Shown: positions 45,727 through 56,355 of the stretch, in pieces | Numbering within the stretch: the stretch's first letter is position 1 | Layout: each line of letters begins with the position of its first letter | From: Diphasiastrum complanatum | Taxonomy: Eukaryota > Streptophyta > Lycopodiopsida > Lycopodiales > Lycopodiaceae | DNA length: 64,000 nt | Reading direction: 5' to 3' | Assembly: GCA_029204225.1 (NCBI GenBank) | Contig: CM055098.1 | Location: 51,252,209-51,316,208, forward strand | Program-made: the position numbers and the translations under genes | Notes under the pieces: generated by a model | Database searches by the model: none | The model's input: only the letters and a program-made list of their open reading frames with translations | Told to the model about the DNA's origin: nothing

Positions 45727-46887
45727 TGTTGTTCCGAATGTCCCCGACGCCAGCAACGCCCCTGCTGCTCCTAGCGCCACCAGCGCCGGCAACGCTCCCG
45801 GCGCCACTGTGACCAAAATCCAGCCGGCGCCAAGTTTCTATGGCTGAAAATCTTTGATCGGTTCTAGCGAAGTCCAGAGAGCTCAGATCGATGTGCAATC
45901 ACCTCACACGATCTAGGCATGATTAAAGGAAGCCTGGGGATCAATAAATTCTAGAGAGAGAAAATGACTTTCTAGAGAGAGAAAATCCTAGAGAGTACTT
46001 GGTATGAGGGGAGGTGGCAAATCCCACCAATATTATAGGGGAGTGCGGGTTGCGACTCAGGGCGAGCTCCAACCAAGTCTCAGCCTCCCTAGTTGGAATG
46101 TTCTCCTGGGAGTGCCTTGGCATGCCAGCGCCCCAGAGACTAGGGTCGGTCACACACTTGAAATGTAACTTTCTCAGATTTATCAATAAAGTGGGATTTT
46201 CCTCAAACTGACTCTAATTACCTTTTGGGTTTCAGTGTTCGGTAAAAGCGCCAGTTGTAAGGCCGCTTCAAACTTTTTAATTTGGCACGTAGTTGAGGGT
46301 TGTATCCCGGGACGCCAACGGTATGCCGTCGGGACCATTTGGTCCGTGGCACCAACGGTATGCTGTCGGGACCATTTGGTCCAGGAACTGGTTGTTTCCA
46401 TATCTGTCGCGGCTTGTGGTTCTGAGTGTTCCTTGCATGAACGTGAATGGGTTAAGCTCTTGGGGAACGGGCTCTAACCTGTCGGCTGAGTTGGATGGCT
46501 TGCTTGGGTGGAAGTTACCTGTTTATGGCTGTCCAGTTTGGTGTGGCGCCAGGTTGGCTTCCAGCGCTCATGACGAAGCTTTCAGTTGGTTAAGTCTGAT
46601 GTAAGTCAGACCGCTTGCTTGGAATGGATGTTACTCGTTTGTAACGAAGCTTCGAGTTGGTTAAGTTTGATGTATGTCGGGCGGCTTGCTTGGAGTGAAG
46701 TCACCCACATCGGGACCCCTGATCTGGCATGGCGCCAGGTTGGATCTCAATGTTGGTTTCCGAACTTCCAGTTGGTTAAGTCTGATCGTTGTCGGCGAGT
46801 TGGATGCTTGTATGTCAAGTGGGTTTGGACGGCAAGAGTTGAAGCTAAGTCGTGGTTCCCGGCTCCCTATGGGATGCCTGCGCTATA
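45727..46887 (+). repeat. Older solo-like LTR of the GC-rich family
   Basis: Homologous over most of its length to the LTRs at 47971-49203 and 58207-59450 but more diverged and with a shortened start. It ends CTGCGCTATA where the others end CTGCGCTACA. No primer site or internal region follows, and flanking five bases do not match, so it is a solo or truncated LTR. Confidence 0.8.
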
Positions 46888-47965
46888 GTGGCGAGTAGCG
46901 TTCCGTTCAGATTGCTTGCTTGATCTCCTAACAATCGTTGTTACAGGTCTATCATACTATATTTACAGAAACTACAATGTTGTACAATAATTATCGTCAT
47001 CCCTTCAAATTTCACTTGACAAAAGACCCATTTAATAGCAATTTTAAAGTGTAAAAAAAACTTGGCAAACTTGGCTTCTCTCTTGCAAGGCTCACGAGCC
47101 ACAAAGTCACATGTGAACCACGATCTCACGAGGAATGAACGTGAGCATGAGAAAATGCTCATAAAATCTTATGAGAAATGCGTTAGTTTTCAACATATAT
47201 GGAGCATTCTTGTTAGCTGTCAATCATTCATAGCAGTCGCTAGCATACAATTGGCAACGCTTTTATCTATCTCCCAAGCTTAAAAAATGTGCTATGGCCA
47301 AAAGCATGTCTCTAATCTCACCCTTTCACAGCCCTTCGGTTTTGGACTCTGGCAAGTTTCAAACTTTGGAGTTTCGAAGTGTTTCGAGGCAAATTTGAGA
47401 GTGTTGATACCAAAAGTTTCCTACAAATTTTTAAAGCCAGGGATTGCTGGTGAGGTTGTAGGCGCACTTTTTCTACGTTTTGAATGTCCAAATCTTTTTC
47501 TTCTCTGAGGTACAGATTCTTGAAGGTAGATGGTAGGTGATTCCATTGAAAAGGTCTGAAATGGATTGAGTTCCACGGATTAATTTGAAGTTGTTTAGAT
47601 CAAAATGACGATCAAAAGCAACATCTTGATCTATAACCTATTCACATGTAGGCATGATGCTCTGAAATCACGCTATCAAATGACCGACAGGAATGCCTTA
47701 TTGAATCCCCCTAGGCTAACAATAAACGTTGAAGATATATGGTTGAACTGAGAACTCGTACTATCAACAGCAGCCATAGGAACACTTTCCTTGCTCCAAC
47801 CATCTCAAGGAAAAAGTTAGTTTGACCCTTATAAATTATCCAATAAAACAAGACATGATCTTTGTACATAAGAGTCGAAGTGTGTCTTTCCACAGTTTGA
47901 TTACATTTTTGAACTTGAAAGAGTTTAAGCAACTTTATAGAATTCAGTTTTAACAATGTGGAAGT
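46888..47965. other. Spacer between LTR copies
   Basis: No gene, repeat boundary or RNA recognised. Confidence 0.5.
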
Positions 47966-47970
47966 CTAAG
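47966..47970. repeat. Target-site duplication CTAAG (left)
   Basis: Recurs at 59451-59455 directly after the 3' LTR. Confidence 0.9.
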
Positions 47971-49203
47971 TGTTGTAAAGCTACCTTTACAAGCTTTACT
48001 TCCGGTGCCATCGGCGCCAGCTATGTCCCCGGCGCCAGCAGCGCCCCTGCTGCTCCCGGCGCCGCTCCCGGCGCCACTGTGACCAGAATCCAGCCGGCGC
48101 CAAGTTCCTATGGCTGAAAATCTTTGATCGGTTCTAGCGAAGTCCAGAGAGCTCAGATCGATGTGCAATCACCTCACACGATCTAGGCATGATTAAAGGA
48201 AGCCTGGGGATCAATAAAATCTAGAAAGAGAAAATGACTTTCTAGAAAGAGAAAATCCTAGAGAGAGAAAAACGTGCTTTACCAGCTTGGGTAGAGTGCT
48301 TGGTATGGGGGGGGGGGGTGCCGAATCACACCAATACTATAGGGGAGTGCGGGTTGCGACTCAGGGCGAGCTCCAACCAAGTCTCAGCCTCCCTTGCTGG
48401 AATGTTGTCATGGCTCTCGCCTTGGCATGCTAGCGCCCTGGAGACTAGGGTCGGTCACACACTTGAAATGTAACCTTCTCAGATTTATCAATAAAGTGGG
48501 ATTTTCCTCAAACTGACTCTGATTACCTTCTGGGTTTCAGTGTTCGGTAAAAGCGCCAGTTGTAAGGCCGCTTTCAAAATTTTTAACTTGGCACATAGCT
48601 GAGGGTCGTATCCCGGGACGCCAGCGGTATGCCGTCGGGACCATTCGGTCCGTGGCGCCAGCGGTATGCTGTCAGGACCATTTGGTCCAGGAACTGGTTG
48701 TTTCCATATCTGTCGCGGCTTGTGGTTCTGAGTGTTCCTTGCATGAACGTGAATGGGTTAAGCTCTTGGGGAACGGGCTCTAATCTGTCGACTGAGTTGG
48801 ATGGCTTGCTTGGGTGGATGTTACCTGTTTATGGCTGTCCAGTCTGGCGTGGCACCAGGTTGGCTTCCAGCGCTCGTGACGAAGCTTTCAGTTGGTTAAG
48901 TCTGATGTAAGTCAGACCGCTTGCTTGGAATGGATGTTACTCGTCTGTAACGAAGCTTCGAGTTGGTTAAGTTTGATGTATGTCGGGCGGCTTGCTTGGA
49001 GGGAAGTCACCCACGTCGGGACCCCCGATCTGGCATGGCGCCAGGTTGGATCTCAATGTTGGTCCTCGGAACTTCAAGTTGGTTAAGTCTGATCGTTGTT
49101 GGCGAGTTGGCTGCTTGTGTGTCAAGTGGGTTCGGATGGCAAGAGTTGAAGACTGGGAAGCTAAGTCGTGGTTCCCGGCTCCCTTTGGGATGCCTGCGCT
49201 ACA
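47971..49203 (+). repeat. 5' LTR of LARD-like element (1233 bp)
   Basis: Starts TGTTGTAAAGCTACC, ends CTGCGCTACA. It contains a cluster of GGCGCC palindromes (48011-48100), a G12 run at 48307-48318 and AATAAA-like AATAAAGTGGG at about 48490. Confidence 0.93.
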
Positions 49204-49205
49204 TG

Positions 49206-49218
49206 TGGTATCAGAGCC
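49206..49218 (+). promoter_or_regulatory. Primer-binding site, initiator-Met tRNA
   Basis: TGGTATCAGAGCC, two bases (TG) after the 5' LTR; the nested element has the same two-base spacer. Confidence 0.9.
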
Positions 49219-49586
49219 GACTGGCCGGTCAGCTATGCGAATCTCACGGAAATGGCCACGGTTTGGGGTTCATCAAGACAACTGTTGTGCAAGGTGCTGC
49301 CCACAGTGTAAGCACGGGTGCGTCCACGGTCGGGGTGGTTGGCAGGACGGGGGCTTGATGAGTCAAAGTGCTGCCCTTGAGGTGTAAGCACGGTCAGTTT
49401 CCGCGGTTCGGGCCTGGCGCCGTCTGCACGTAGGACAGATGAGGCAATGTGCTGCCATTAGGATGGTGTAAGCACGGTCTGTGCCTTGTGGGGTGCGGGG
49501 TGACATATTCGCGATGGCCACCGTTCGTTTAGCTATAAGGGCTATCGACCAAATTTGGTGGGGGCGTTACTGAGGCAATGTGCTGC
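49219..49586 (+). other. Leader of LARD-like element, left part
   Basis: Non-coding. It has degenerate copies of the leader repeat (GTAAGCACGGGTGCGTCCACG; GAGGCAATGTGCTGC; CTATAAGGGCTATCGACC) and ends where the nested element was inserted. Confidence 0.75.
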
Positions 49587-50504
49587 TGTTGCGCCGGCGC
49601 CTCAAAGGGCGCTGGGACTTGAGCGGTTTCCCCAACACGCGCTTAAGTCTAACATTCATCCATCATGCACTTACGTAAAAGCCAACTCAGAATCGTAACA
49701 AGCTTAACCATTCAGACTTAAGAAAACTGGAATCCCAACCAACCCGAAAGCCAACTCAGAATCCGTCCCCAAAAGGTAACCAAAGGCAAAGACAAGCCAC
49801 ACATGAAACCCAAGGCATAGTGGTCGCCAAACTGACCAATTGGCATAGCGGCAAGCCCCATGTCGATGACAGGGACCCTTAGGCGCCAGCGACGCAAAAA
49901 GGTTGTAGTAAGGGTCCTTCCACTTGGACCAGTTCCGGAGGCGAAACCGAAATGGTAATCATCCCCAAGGATCAACTTTATTAGATTTGGAAGAGGTTAC
50001 ATTCATACATAGACTGACCGGTCTCGGGGCCACCAACACGTGCTGGGCATTGTGCCTGGCTCGTGCTGGTAGAGGGAGCTGAGACCTGGCGACTGGATTC
50101 CTGGCGCTGGTTGAGCTGCCCAAGTTTCTGTCTGCCGGACGCCCCCTATAGTTTTGCTGTGATTCGGCGCACCCCCTCTGTTCTGAAACATAGTGCTTTC
50201 TGGTAAAGCACGCTTTTTGGGACTTAGTTTTTATTTTTCTGATTAAGCCTGGCAAGCCTGGCAGAATTAGTCTGGCTCCCGGACATGGGTCCTGGGAGCC
50301 GTTCCGGTGGCAGAATCAACTTGCTTCTTGACTAGGCCATGACTCGAGCTCCAGAGCTAGCTCATGACTTGTGACTACTTGACTGGCTCACCACAGGTCG
50401 GAGGCTCAGTCCTTGACGTTCTAACTTGCTCTGGGACTTTAGGGAGTGTCACCCCTTAGAGTCTTACAGGGCACGTTGGGTGCACCTGAGTCAGCTTTAC
50501 AACA
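49587..50504 (-). repeat. 3' LTR of nested chromovirus (918 bp)
   Basis: On the minus strand starts TGTTGTAAAGCTGACTCAGG and ends GGCGCAACA. Equal in length to the 5' LTR. Confidence 0.95.
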
Positions 50505-50520
50505 TCCTCCCCTCGTTTGA
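50505..50520 (-). promoter_or_regulatory. Polypurine tract of nested chromovirus
   Basis: On the minus strand AAACGAGGGGAGGA directly precedes the 3' LTR. It is preceded by ATGAGGACATCAG, also found before the polypurine tract of the LARD-like element at about 58171. Confidence 0.85.
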
Positions 50521-50838
50521 AAAAGCTGATGTCCTCATCAGGGCCAAACTAGACCTAGGACGTATGGCACGGGCTTAATTCACCGGCCGTAGCAACTTTG
50601 AATTACAAAATACATTGGCACTAGCACAGGAAAAGTGTAGATAAAGTTCACTTACGTAAAACCTGTGTAAAGCTGCAAGTGATTTATTGGCAAACTTAAG
50701 AAAAATACCGGAAAGTTCCTTGAACTTCAGAATGGCCATGAATGTTTATGTAAGAGGCATGCCGCCAGTTAGTGCTTTGTGTGCCGATCTGGGAAAACGG
50801 CTATTGCGTTGGTTCTTCTGCAGATAATCCGCTAGTAC
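50521..50838 (-). other. 3' untranslated region of nested chromovirus
   Basis: About 320 bp between the pol stop and the polypurine tract; non-coding. Confidence 0.7.
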
Positions 50839-53800
50839 TTAAGGGGCTCCCTCCTTAAGTTTGTCTTCGTACTCCCAAGAAGCCTCAATAAGTGGAGCCC
50901 GTAGCCACTTCACTAGATATTCACGTTGAACGCCAGTTCGCTTTCTATGTGTCAATATTTGTTCTGGTACAAGCTGCCTCTTCGTATCATCAAGTGTCGT
51001 TGGTGGGTGACGGAGTTCGTGTTGCCGATCAAATCGCTCATCTGGTTTGTACCGTTTGAGTAATGAGATATGAAACACATTGTGTATATCCAAGCTGGAT
51101 GACAACGCTAATCGATAAGCCACTGGGTTGATCTTCTTGGTGACATAATATGGTCCCGCATAAGGTCGAGCAAACTTATGAGAAAAACCTTTTGGTAGCG
51201 CAATGTTCTTTGTGTTCAGCCATACTTGATCACCTTCCTCAAATTCCAGTTCTCGTCGATGTGGGTTTACGTCAGCTGCCATACTCCTTTGTGACTGCTC
51301 TAAAAACACCTTCACCTCGGTCAACTTTGTGTGCCACTCATTGATGAATTCCTCCACAGTGGGTACTGGTGTTTCCTGCACGCCTGTAAGAAAAGAGCTT
51401 GGAACAATCGGTAGCCGACCATTGCTTATCTCGAAGGGTGCCCTTCCAGTAGATCTGTTCACTTGGTTGTTATGTGCAAACTCGAGAATATCCAAGTAGT
51501 TGACCCAATCGGATTGGTCCCAAGCGACATAATTTCGTAAATATTGTTCAATCTGTCGATTGACTCGCTCCGTTTGCCCATCTGTCTGAGGATGATATGC
51601 AGTACTGAAATTCAATCCGGTTCCCACGAGGCGAAATAGACAAGTCCAAAACTTTCCGACGAACTTGGTGTCTCGGTCAGAAATAATCGTTCTAGGCAGG
51701 CCGTGGTATTTGAAAACACATTTGAAAAATAACCTTGCCACTTCTTCAGCTGTCACTGAACTTTTAGTTGGTACTAGATGAACTTGCTTTGAAAAGCGGT
51801 CAACCACCACATAAATTGAGTCAAATCCTTGGCACCGTGGTAGTTGAACAATAAAATCCATGCTCACCGAATCCCATGGGTATGCTGGTACCGGTAATGG
51901 TTGGAGTAGTCCAGCCGGAGCTAGCGGTTCCACCTTCACTTGTTGACATGTCGGGCATGTTTGTACATAGGATTCAACGTCTGCCCACATACTTGGCCAA
52001 TAGAAGCCTCTTTTGAGAAGTTCATACATGCGATTCACCCCTGGATGCCCGGCGGCTAGTACGTCATGATGTTCTCGCAAGACTTTCTTCCTCAGGATGA
52101 TGTTGTCTGGGACATATACTCTGCGTTGTTTATAAACAACCATTTGATCTTTCCAAGTGAAATGTTTATGAGGCTTTCCCAGCTGGAATTCGATCATTAA
52201 GTCCTTCGCCAACGCATCTACACCATAATTCTCTCTGATTTCTTGGAGTAGGTCAGTCACCTGAGTTGTCACTGTTGCCATCAAGTGTTCTTGTCTACTT
52301 AGTGCGTCCGCCACCACATTGTTCTTTCCCGCCGTGTGTAAAATGTCTATATTGAATTTTGAGAGAAAGTTTTGCCATCGCATTTGCTTTGGCGTGAGCA
52401 TACCTTGGGATGAGAAGTACTTGAGTGATACATTATCAGTGAACGCCTTAAAGGGTTTTCCTGCCACATAATGTCTCCAATGCTCCACTGCTTGGACTAC
52501 TGCGACCATTTCTTTTTCATGAGTTGGCCATCGTCGCTCTACGTCACTCAATTTCTTTGAAAAATATGCAACAGGTTTTCCGTCTTGCATCAGCACGGCC
52601 CCAATAGCAAAGTTCGACGCATCTGTATGTATTTCAAAAGGTTTGCTAAAGTCCGGTAAGGCAAGGATGGGTTCTTGAGTGATCCGTCATTTTAGTTCCT
52701 GGAATGCTGCTTCACATTCCGGTGTCCATGTCATCTTCAGATGAGTCTTGGTCTGCTCCAACAGTGGTGCCACAATTTTGCTAAATGCCTCAATGAATCT
52801 CCTGTAAAAGTTACATAAGCCCACAAAGGATTTGATGCCATGAACAGTTTTAGGTGCTAGCCAATCCAAGATAGCCTTGATCTTCTTAGGATCCATTCGA
52901 ATCCGTCCGTGGCCTATAACATGTCCAAGGAAGTCAACTTCCTCCACCACAAACTCACATTTCTCTCTTTTCGCGAACAAGCAGTTCCTCCTCAGTCGTT
53001 GGAGAACTGTCCTTAAATGTTGAATGTGATCTTTAAGGTTCCGGCTAAATACTAATATGTCATCAATGTACACAATGACAAATTCATCCAGGCAGTCTTG
53101 AAATATATTGTTCATCAACGTGCAAAAAGTGGCTGGTGCGTTTGTTAGACCGAATGGCATCACTAGGAACTCGTGACTTCCGTACCGCGTTCGAAACGCC
53201 GTTTTGTGCTCGTCACCTTTAGCTATTCGAATTTGATGATATCCAGATCTGAGATCTATTCGGCTAAAGTATTTGGCATGTTTGAGTTGGTCGAATAGGT
53301 CATCAATTCTAGGCATGGGGTACTTGTTCTTGATGGTACTCTTGTTAAGCATGCGATAATCCACACACATTCGAAGAGTTTTGTCTGCCTTTTCCACGAA
53401 CAACACTGGGGCTCCAAAAGGTGAAGCGCTAGGTCTAATAAAACCTTTGTCTATCAATTCACCAAGTTGTCGTTTCAGTTCCGCCAACTCTTCTTGTGAC
53501 ATTCTGTAGGGTGCTCGTGAAGTTGGCTCTGTTCCTGGTACCAACTCAATTTTATGGTCCACTGGTCTTCGAGGAGGTAGCTTAGCTGGGAGTTCCTCCG
53601 GGAACACATCGCTAAATTCTTCTAACAGATCTGCCACTTCTTTTGGCAAGTTTTCTTGTCGCACGCTTTTCCCTTCTGGGACTTCTCGACAGATGCAAAG
53701 AAAGCACTTTGACCTTTTCCCTTTCGCCAATCTTTTCATCACTAATGCTGCAACCAGATTTTGTTCAATATCGGTATCCTTAGCATTTCCTCCAGGCAGG

Positions 53801-54228
53801 GCTTTTGTCACGCAGATTTGTCCCTTATAATCCAAGAGGACCAAGTTTGAGCTCCTACCCAAAACTGCGATACAGTGTTCATTTAACCAAGGGAGGCCCA
53901 AAATCACATCAAAGGCATCCATCTCTAAAATCACAAAGCTAAGTTTAGCCTTCCATCTTCCAATCTGCACCGGGATGTTCAATGTCGCTTTGTCTGCATC
54001 TAGTGCTCCCTTCGCTGTTTCTACCTTGAGAGTAGATGTAACATTCCTGGTCGGCAAGCTGAATTGTTCCACTACGCTCCTTGAGATATAGTTATGTGAA
54101 GCTCCGGAGTCGATCATGAAATCTGACTTCCTCCCCGCGATCTTTCCTGATAAGAATAACAATCTTGAACCAATCTTGGGGGTTGCCCCATGGAAGTTCC
54201 TTTCCATACTTGTGCGTCGTCCACTCAT
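50839..54228 (-). pseudogene. Chromovirus pol (protease-RT-RNase H-integrase-chromodomain), one UGA
   Basis: A single frame of 1129 codons from ATG 54228, broken only by TGA at 52689-52687 (codon 514). Protease: [13 protein letters not shown], catalytic Asp near residue 40. [27 protein letters not shown] and YIDD at residues 387-390. After the TGA, RNase H: IHTDASNFAIGAVL, HEKEMVAVV, FTDNVSLK, VVADALSR. Integrase: HHCC finger (GHPGVNRMYELL ... CPTCQQVK) and the triad SMDFIVQLP, IISDRDTKF, GQTERVNR. C-terminal chromodomain: EYLVKWLRAPLIEASWEYED. All catalytic residues are kept. The original codon was probably CGA (Arg; most relatives have Lys/Arg there). The stop context is UGA-CGG. No Gag domain precedes the protease. 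Confidence 0.94.
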
Positions 54229-54928
54229 AAATGTAAGCTCCTCTCACAACTCCCAACTAGATCAGATCACCTGGATCAAAAGAAGTAGTCAGGGATAATT
54301 CAGGTCCAGGCAAGCACACCACAAACGAACATACCAACCAAAGCTAAACAGAGGATCCCTCTCAAGTCACATTCCCCTTGAGACCGGACGTAGGATCTTT
54401 GCCTAGCCGCGCCCACACAAATCTATCACAGAATTAGCCCACGGGGAAACATCCATCCAACCATCCGTGCTTTCACCATTAAGCAGCACATTGCCTCAGT
54501 CACGCCCCACCACTTTTTGGTCGATAGCCCTTATAGCTAAACGATCGGCAGCTATCCCGCACCGGCAGCTAACCACCCGTGCTTTACACCCGAATTCGAG
54601 CAGCATCTCTGTATCAATGGTTAACCCGTACAGTTCGAATATGTCGCCCCGCACCCCACAAGGTACAGACCGTGCTTTCACCTACCTAGGCAGCACTTTG
54701 CCTCATCCGTCCTACGTGCAGACAGCGCCAGGCCCGAACCGCGAGAACTGACCGTGCTTACACCTCGAGGGCAGCACTTTGACTCATCAAGTCCCCCGTT
54801 CTGCCGACCACCCCGACCGTGGACGCACCCGTGCTTACACTGTGGGCAGCACCTTGCGCAACGGTTGTCCTGACAAATCCCAAAAACGTGGCCATCCCTG
54901 TGAGACTTGCGTAGCTGACCGGCTAGTC
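54229..54928 (-). other. Leader of nested chromovirus
   Basis: Non-coding. It holds inverted, degenerate copies of the repeat units seen at 55862-56355 (for example CCGTGCTTTCACC, CGATAGCCCTTATAGCTAAA, GCAGCACATTGCCTCA). It shows no gag reading frame on either strand. Confidence 0.8.
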
Positions 54929-54941
54929 GGCTCTGATACCA
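54929..54941 (-). promoter_or_regulatory. Primer-binding site, initiator-Met tRNA
   Basis: On the minus strand TGGTATCAGAGCC, two bases after the 5' LTR end. Confidence 0.92.
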
Positions 54942-54943
54942 CA

Positions 54944-55861
54944 TGTTGCGCCGGCGCCTCAAAGGGCGCTGGGACTTGAGCGGTTTCCCCAACACGCGCT
55001 TAAGTCTAACATTCATCCATCATGCACTTACGTAAAAGCCAACTCAGAATCGTAACAAGCTTAACCATTCAGACTTAAGAAAACTGGAATCCCAACCAAC
55101 CCGAAAGCCAACTCAGAATCCGTCCCCAAAAGGTAACCAAAGGCAAAGACAAGCCACACATGAAACCCAAGGCATAGTGGTCGCCAAACTGACCAATTGG
55201 CATAGCGGCAAGCCCCATGTCGATGACAGGGACCCTTAGGCGCCAGCGACGCAAAAAGGTTGTAGTAAGGGTCCTTCCACTTGGACCAGTCCCGGAGGCG
55301 AAACCGAAATGGTAATCATCCCCAAGGATCAACTTTATTAGATTTGGAAGAGGTTACATTCATACATAGACTGACCGGTCTCGGGGCCACCAACACGTGC
55401 TGGGCATTGTGCCTGGCTCGTGCTGGTAGAGGGAGCTGAGACCTGGCGACTGGATTCCTGGCGCTGGTTGAGCTGCCCAAGTTTCTGTCTGCCGGACTCC
55501 CCCTATAGTTCTGCTGTGATTCGGCGCACCCCCTCTGTTCTGAAACATAGTGCTTTCTGGTAAAGCACGCTTTTTGGGACTTAGTTTTTATTTTGCTGAT
55601 TAAGCCTGGCAAGCCTGGCAGAATCAGTCTGGCTCCCGGACATGGGTCCCGGGAGCCGTTCCGGTGGCAGAATCAACTTGCTTCTTGACTAGGCCATGAC
55701 TCGAGCTCCAGAGCTAGCTCATGACTTGTGACTACTTGACTGGCTCACCACAGGTCGGAGGCTCAGTCCTTGACGTTCTAACTTGCTCTGGGACTTTAGG
55801 GAGTGTCACCCCTTAGAGTCTTACAGGGCACGTTGGGTGCACCCAAGTCAGCTTTACAACA
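54944..55861 (-). repeat. 5' LTR of nested chromovirus (918 bp)
   Basis: On the minus strand starts TGTTGTAAAGCTGACTTGGG and ends GGCGCAACA; about eight differences from the 3' LTR. Confidence 0.95.
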
Positions 55862-56355
55862 GCTGCCTAACGGTGAAAGCACGGGTGCGTCCACGATTTG
55901 GGTGGTATGCTGCCGATCGTTTAGCTATAAGGGCTATCGACTAAATTTGGTGGGGGCGTTACTGAGGCAATGTGCTGCCTAATGGTGAAAGCACGGGTGC
56001 GTCCACGGGGGTGGTATATTCAAGGATAGCTGCCATTCGTTTAGCTATAAGGGCTATCGACCAAATTTGGTGGGGGCGTTACTGAGGCAATGTGCTGCAT
56101 AACGGTGAAAGCACGGGTGCGTCCACGATTGGGGGGTACGCTGCCGATCGTTTAGCTATAAGGGCTATCGACTAGATCTGGTGGGGGCGTTACTGAGGCA
56201 ATGTGCTGCCTGACGGTGAAAGCACGGGTGCGTCCACGGGGGTGGTATATTCAAGGATAGCTGCCGATCGTTTAGCTATAAGGGCTATCGACCAAAAAGT
56301 GGTGGGGCGTGACTGAGGCAATGTGCTGCTTAATGGTGAAAGCACGGATGGTTGG
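55862..56355 (+). repeat. Leader tandem repeats with alternating 112/120-bp units
   Basis: Units begin GCTGC at 55862, 55974, 56094, 56205 and 56325, so lengths are 112, 120, 111 and 120 plus a partial fifth. Units 1 and 3 share a GCTGCCGATCG middle; units 2 and 4 share TATTCAAGGATAGCTGCC. Every unit has GAAAGCACGGGTGCGTCCAC, TTTAGCTATAAGGGCTATCG and GAGGCAATGT. Confidence 0.92.

Larger units (their letters stand above)
49587..55861 (-). mobile_element. Young gag-less Ty3/gypsy chromovirus, nested
   Basis: Flanked by GCTGC at 49582-49586 and 55862-55866. Minus-strand order from 55861: 5' LTR, primer site, 0.7-kb leader, pol (protease, RT, RNase H, integrase, chromodomain), polypurine tract, 3' LTR. 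No gag is present: the leader leads straight to the protease. The LTRs are both 918 bp and I count about eight differences, so insertion was recent. A Gag supplied in trans would be required for movement (inference). Confidence 0.94.

Noticed and set aside
49206-49218. tRNA gene suspected at TGGTATCAGAGCC sites
   Set aside because: Only the 3'-end complement is present, adjacent to LTR ends; no cloverleaf follows. These are primer-binding sites.
48629-49387. Open frames of 93-135 codons inside the GC-rich LTR, repeated at 58876-59602 and partly at 46293-46898
   Set aside because: They recur because the LTR DNA is copied, not because of coding constraint; frames differ between copies and show no domain.
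49718-50255. Minus-strand frames of 85 and 98 codons present in both 918-bp LTRs (also 55075-55612)
   Set aside because: Same reason: identical LTR copies; no start context or recognised domain.
50839-54228. Calling the nested pol fully functional by readthrough
   Set aside because: The UGA-CGG context is suggestive but CGA-to-TGA deamination explains it more simply, so it is listed as a pseudogene.
55862-56355. CRISPR-like spaced repeats
   Set aside because: The units are 112-120 bp direct tandem repeats with no short repeat/unique spacer structure, in a plant retrotransposon leader.
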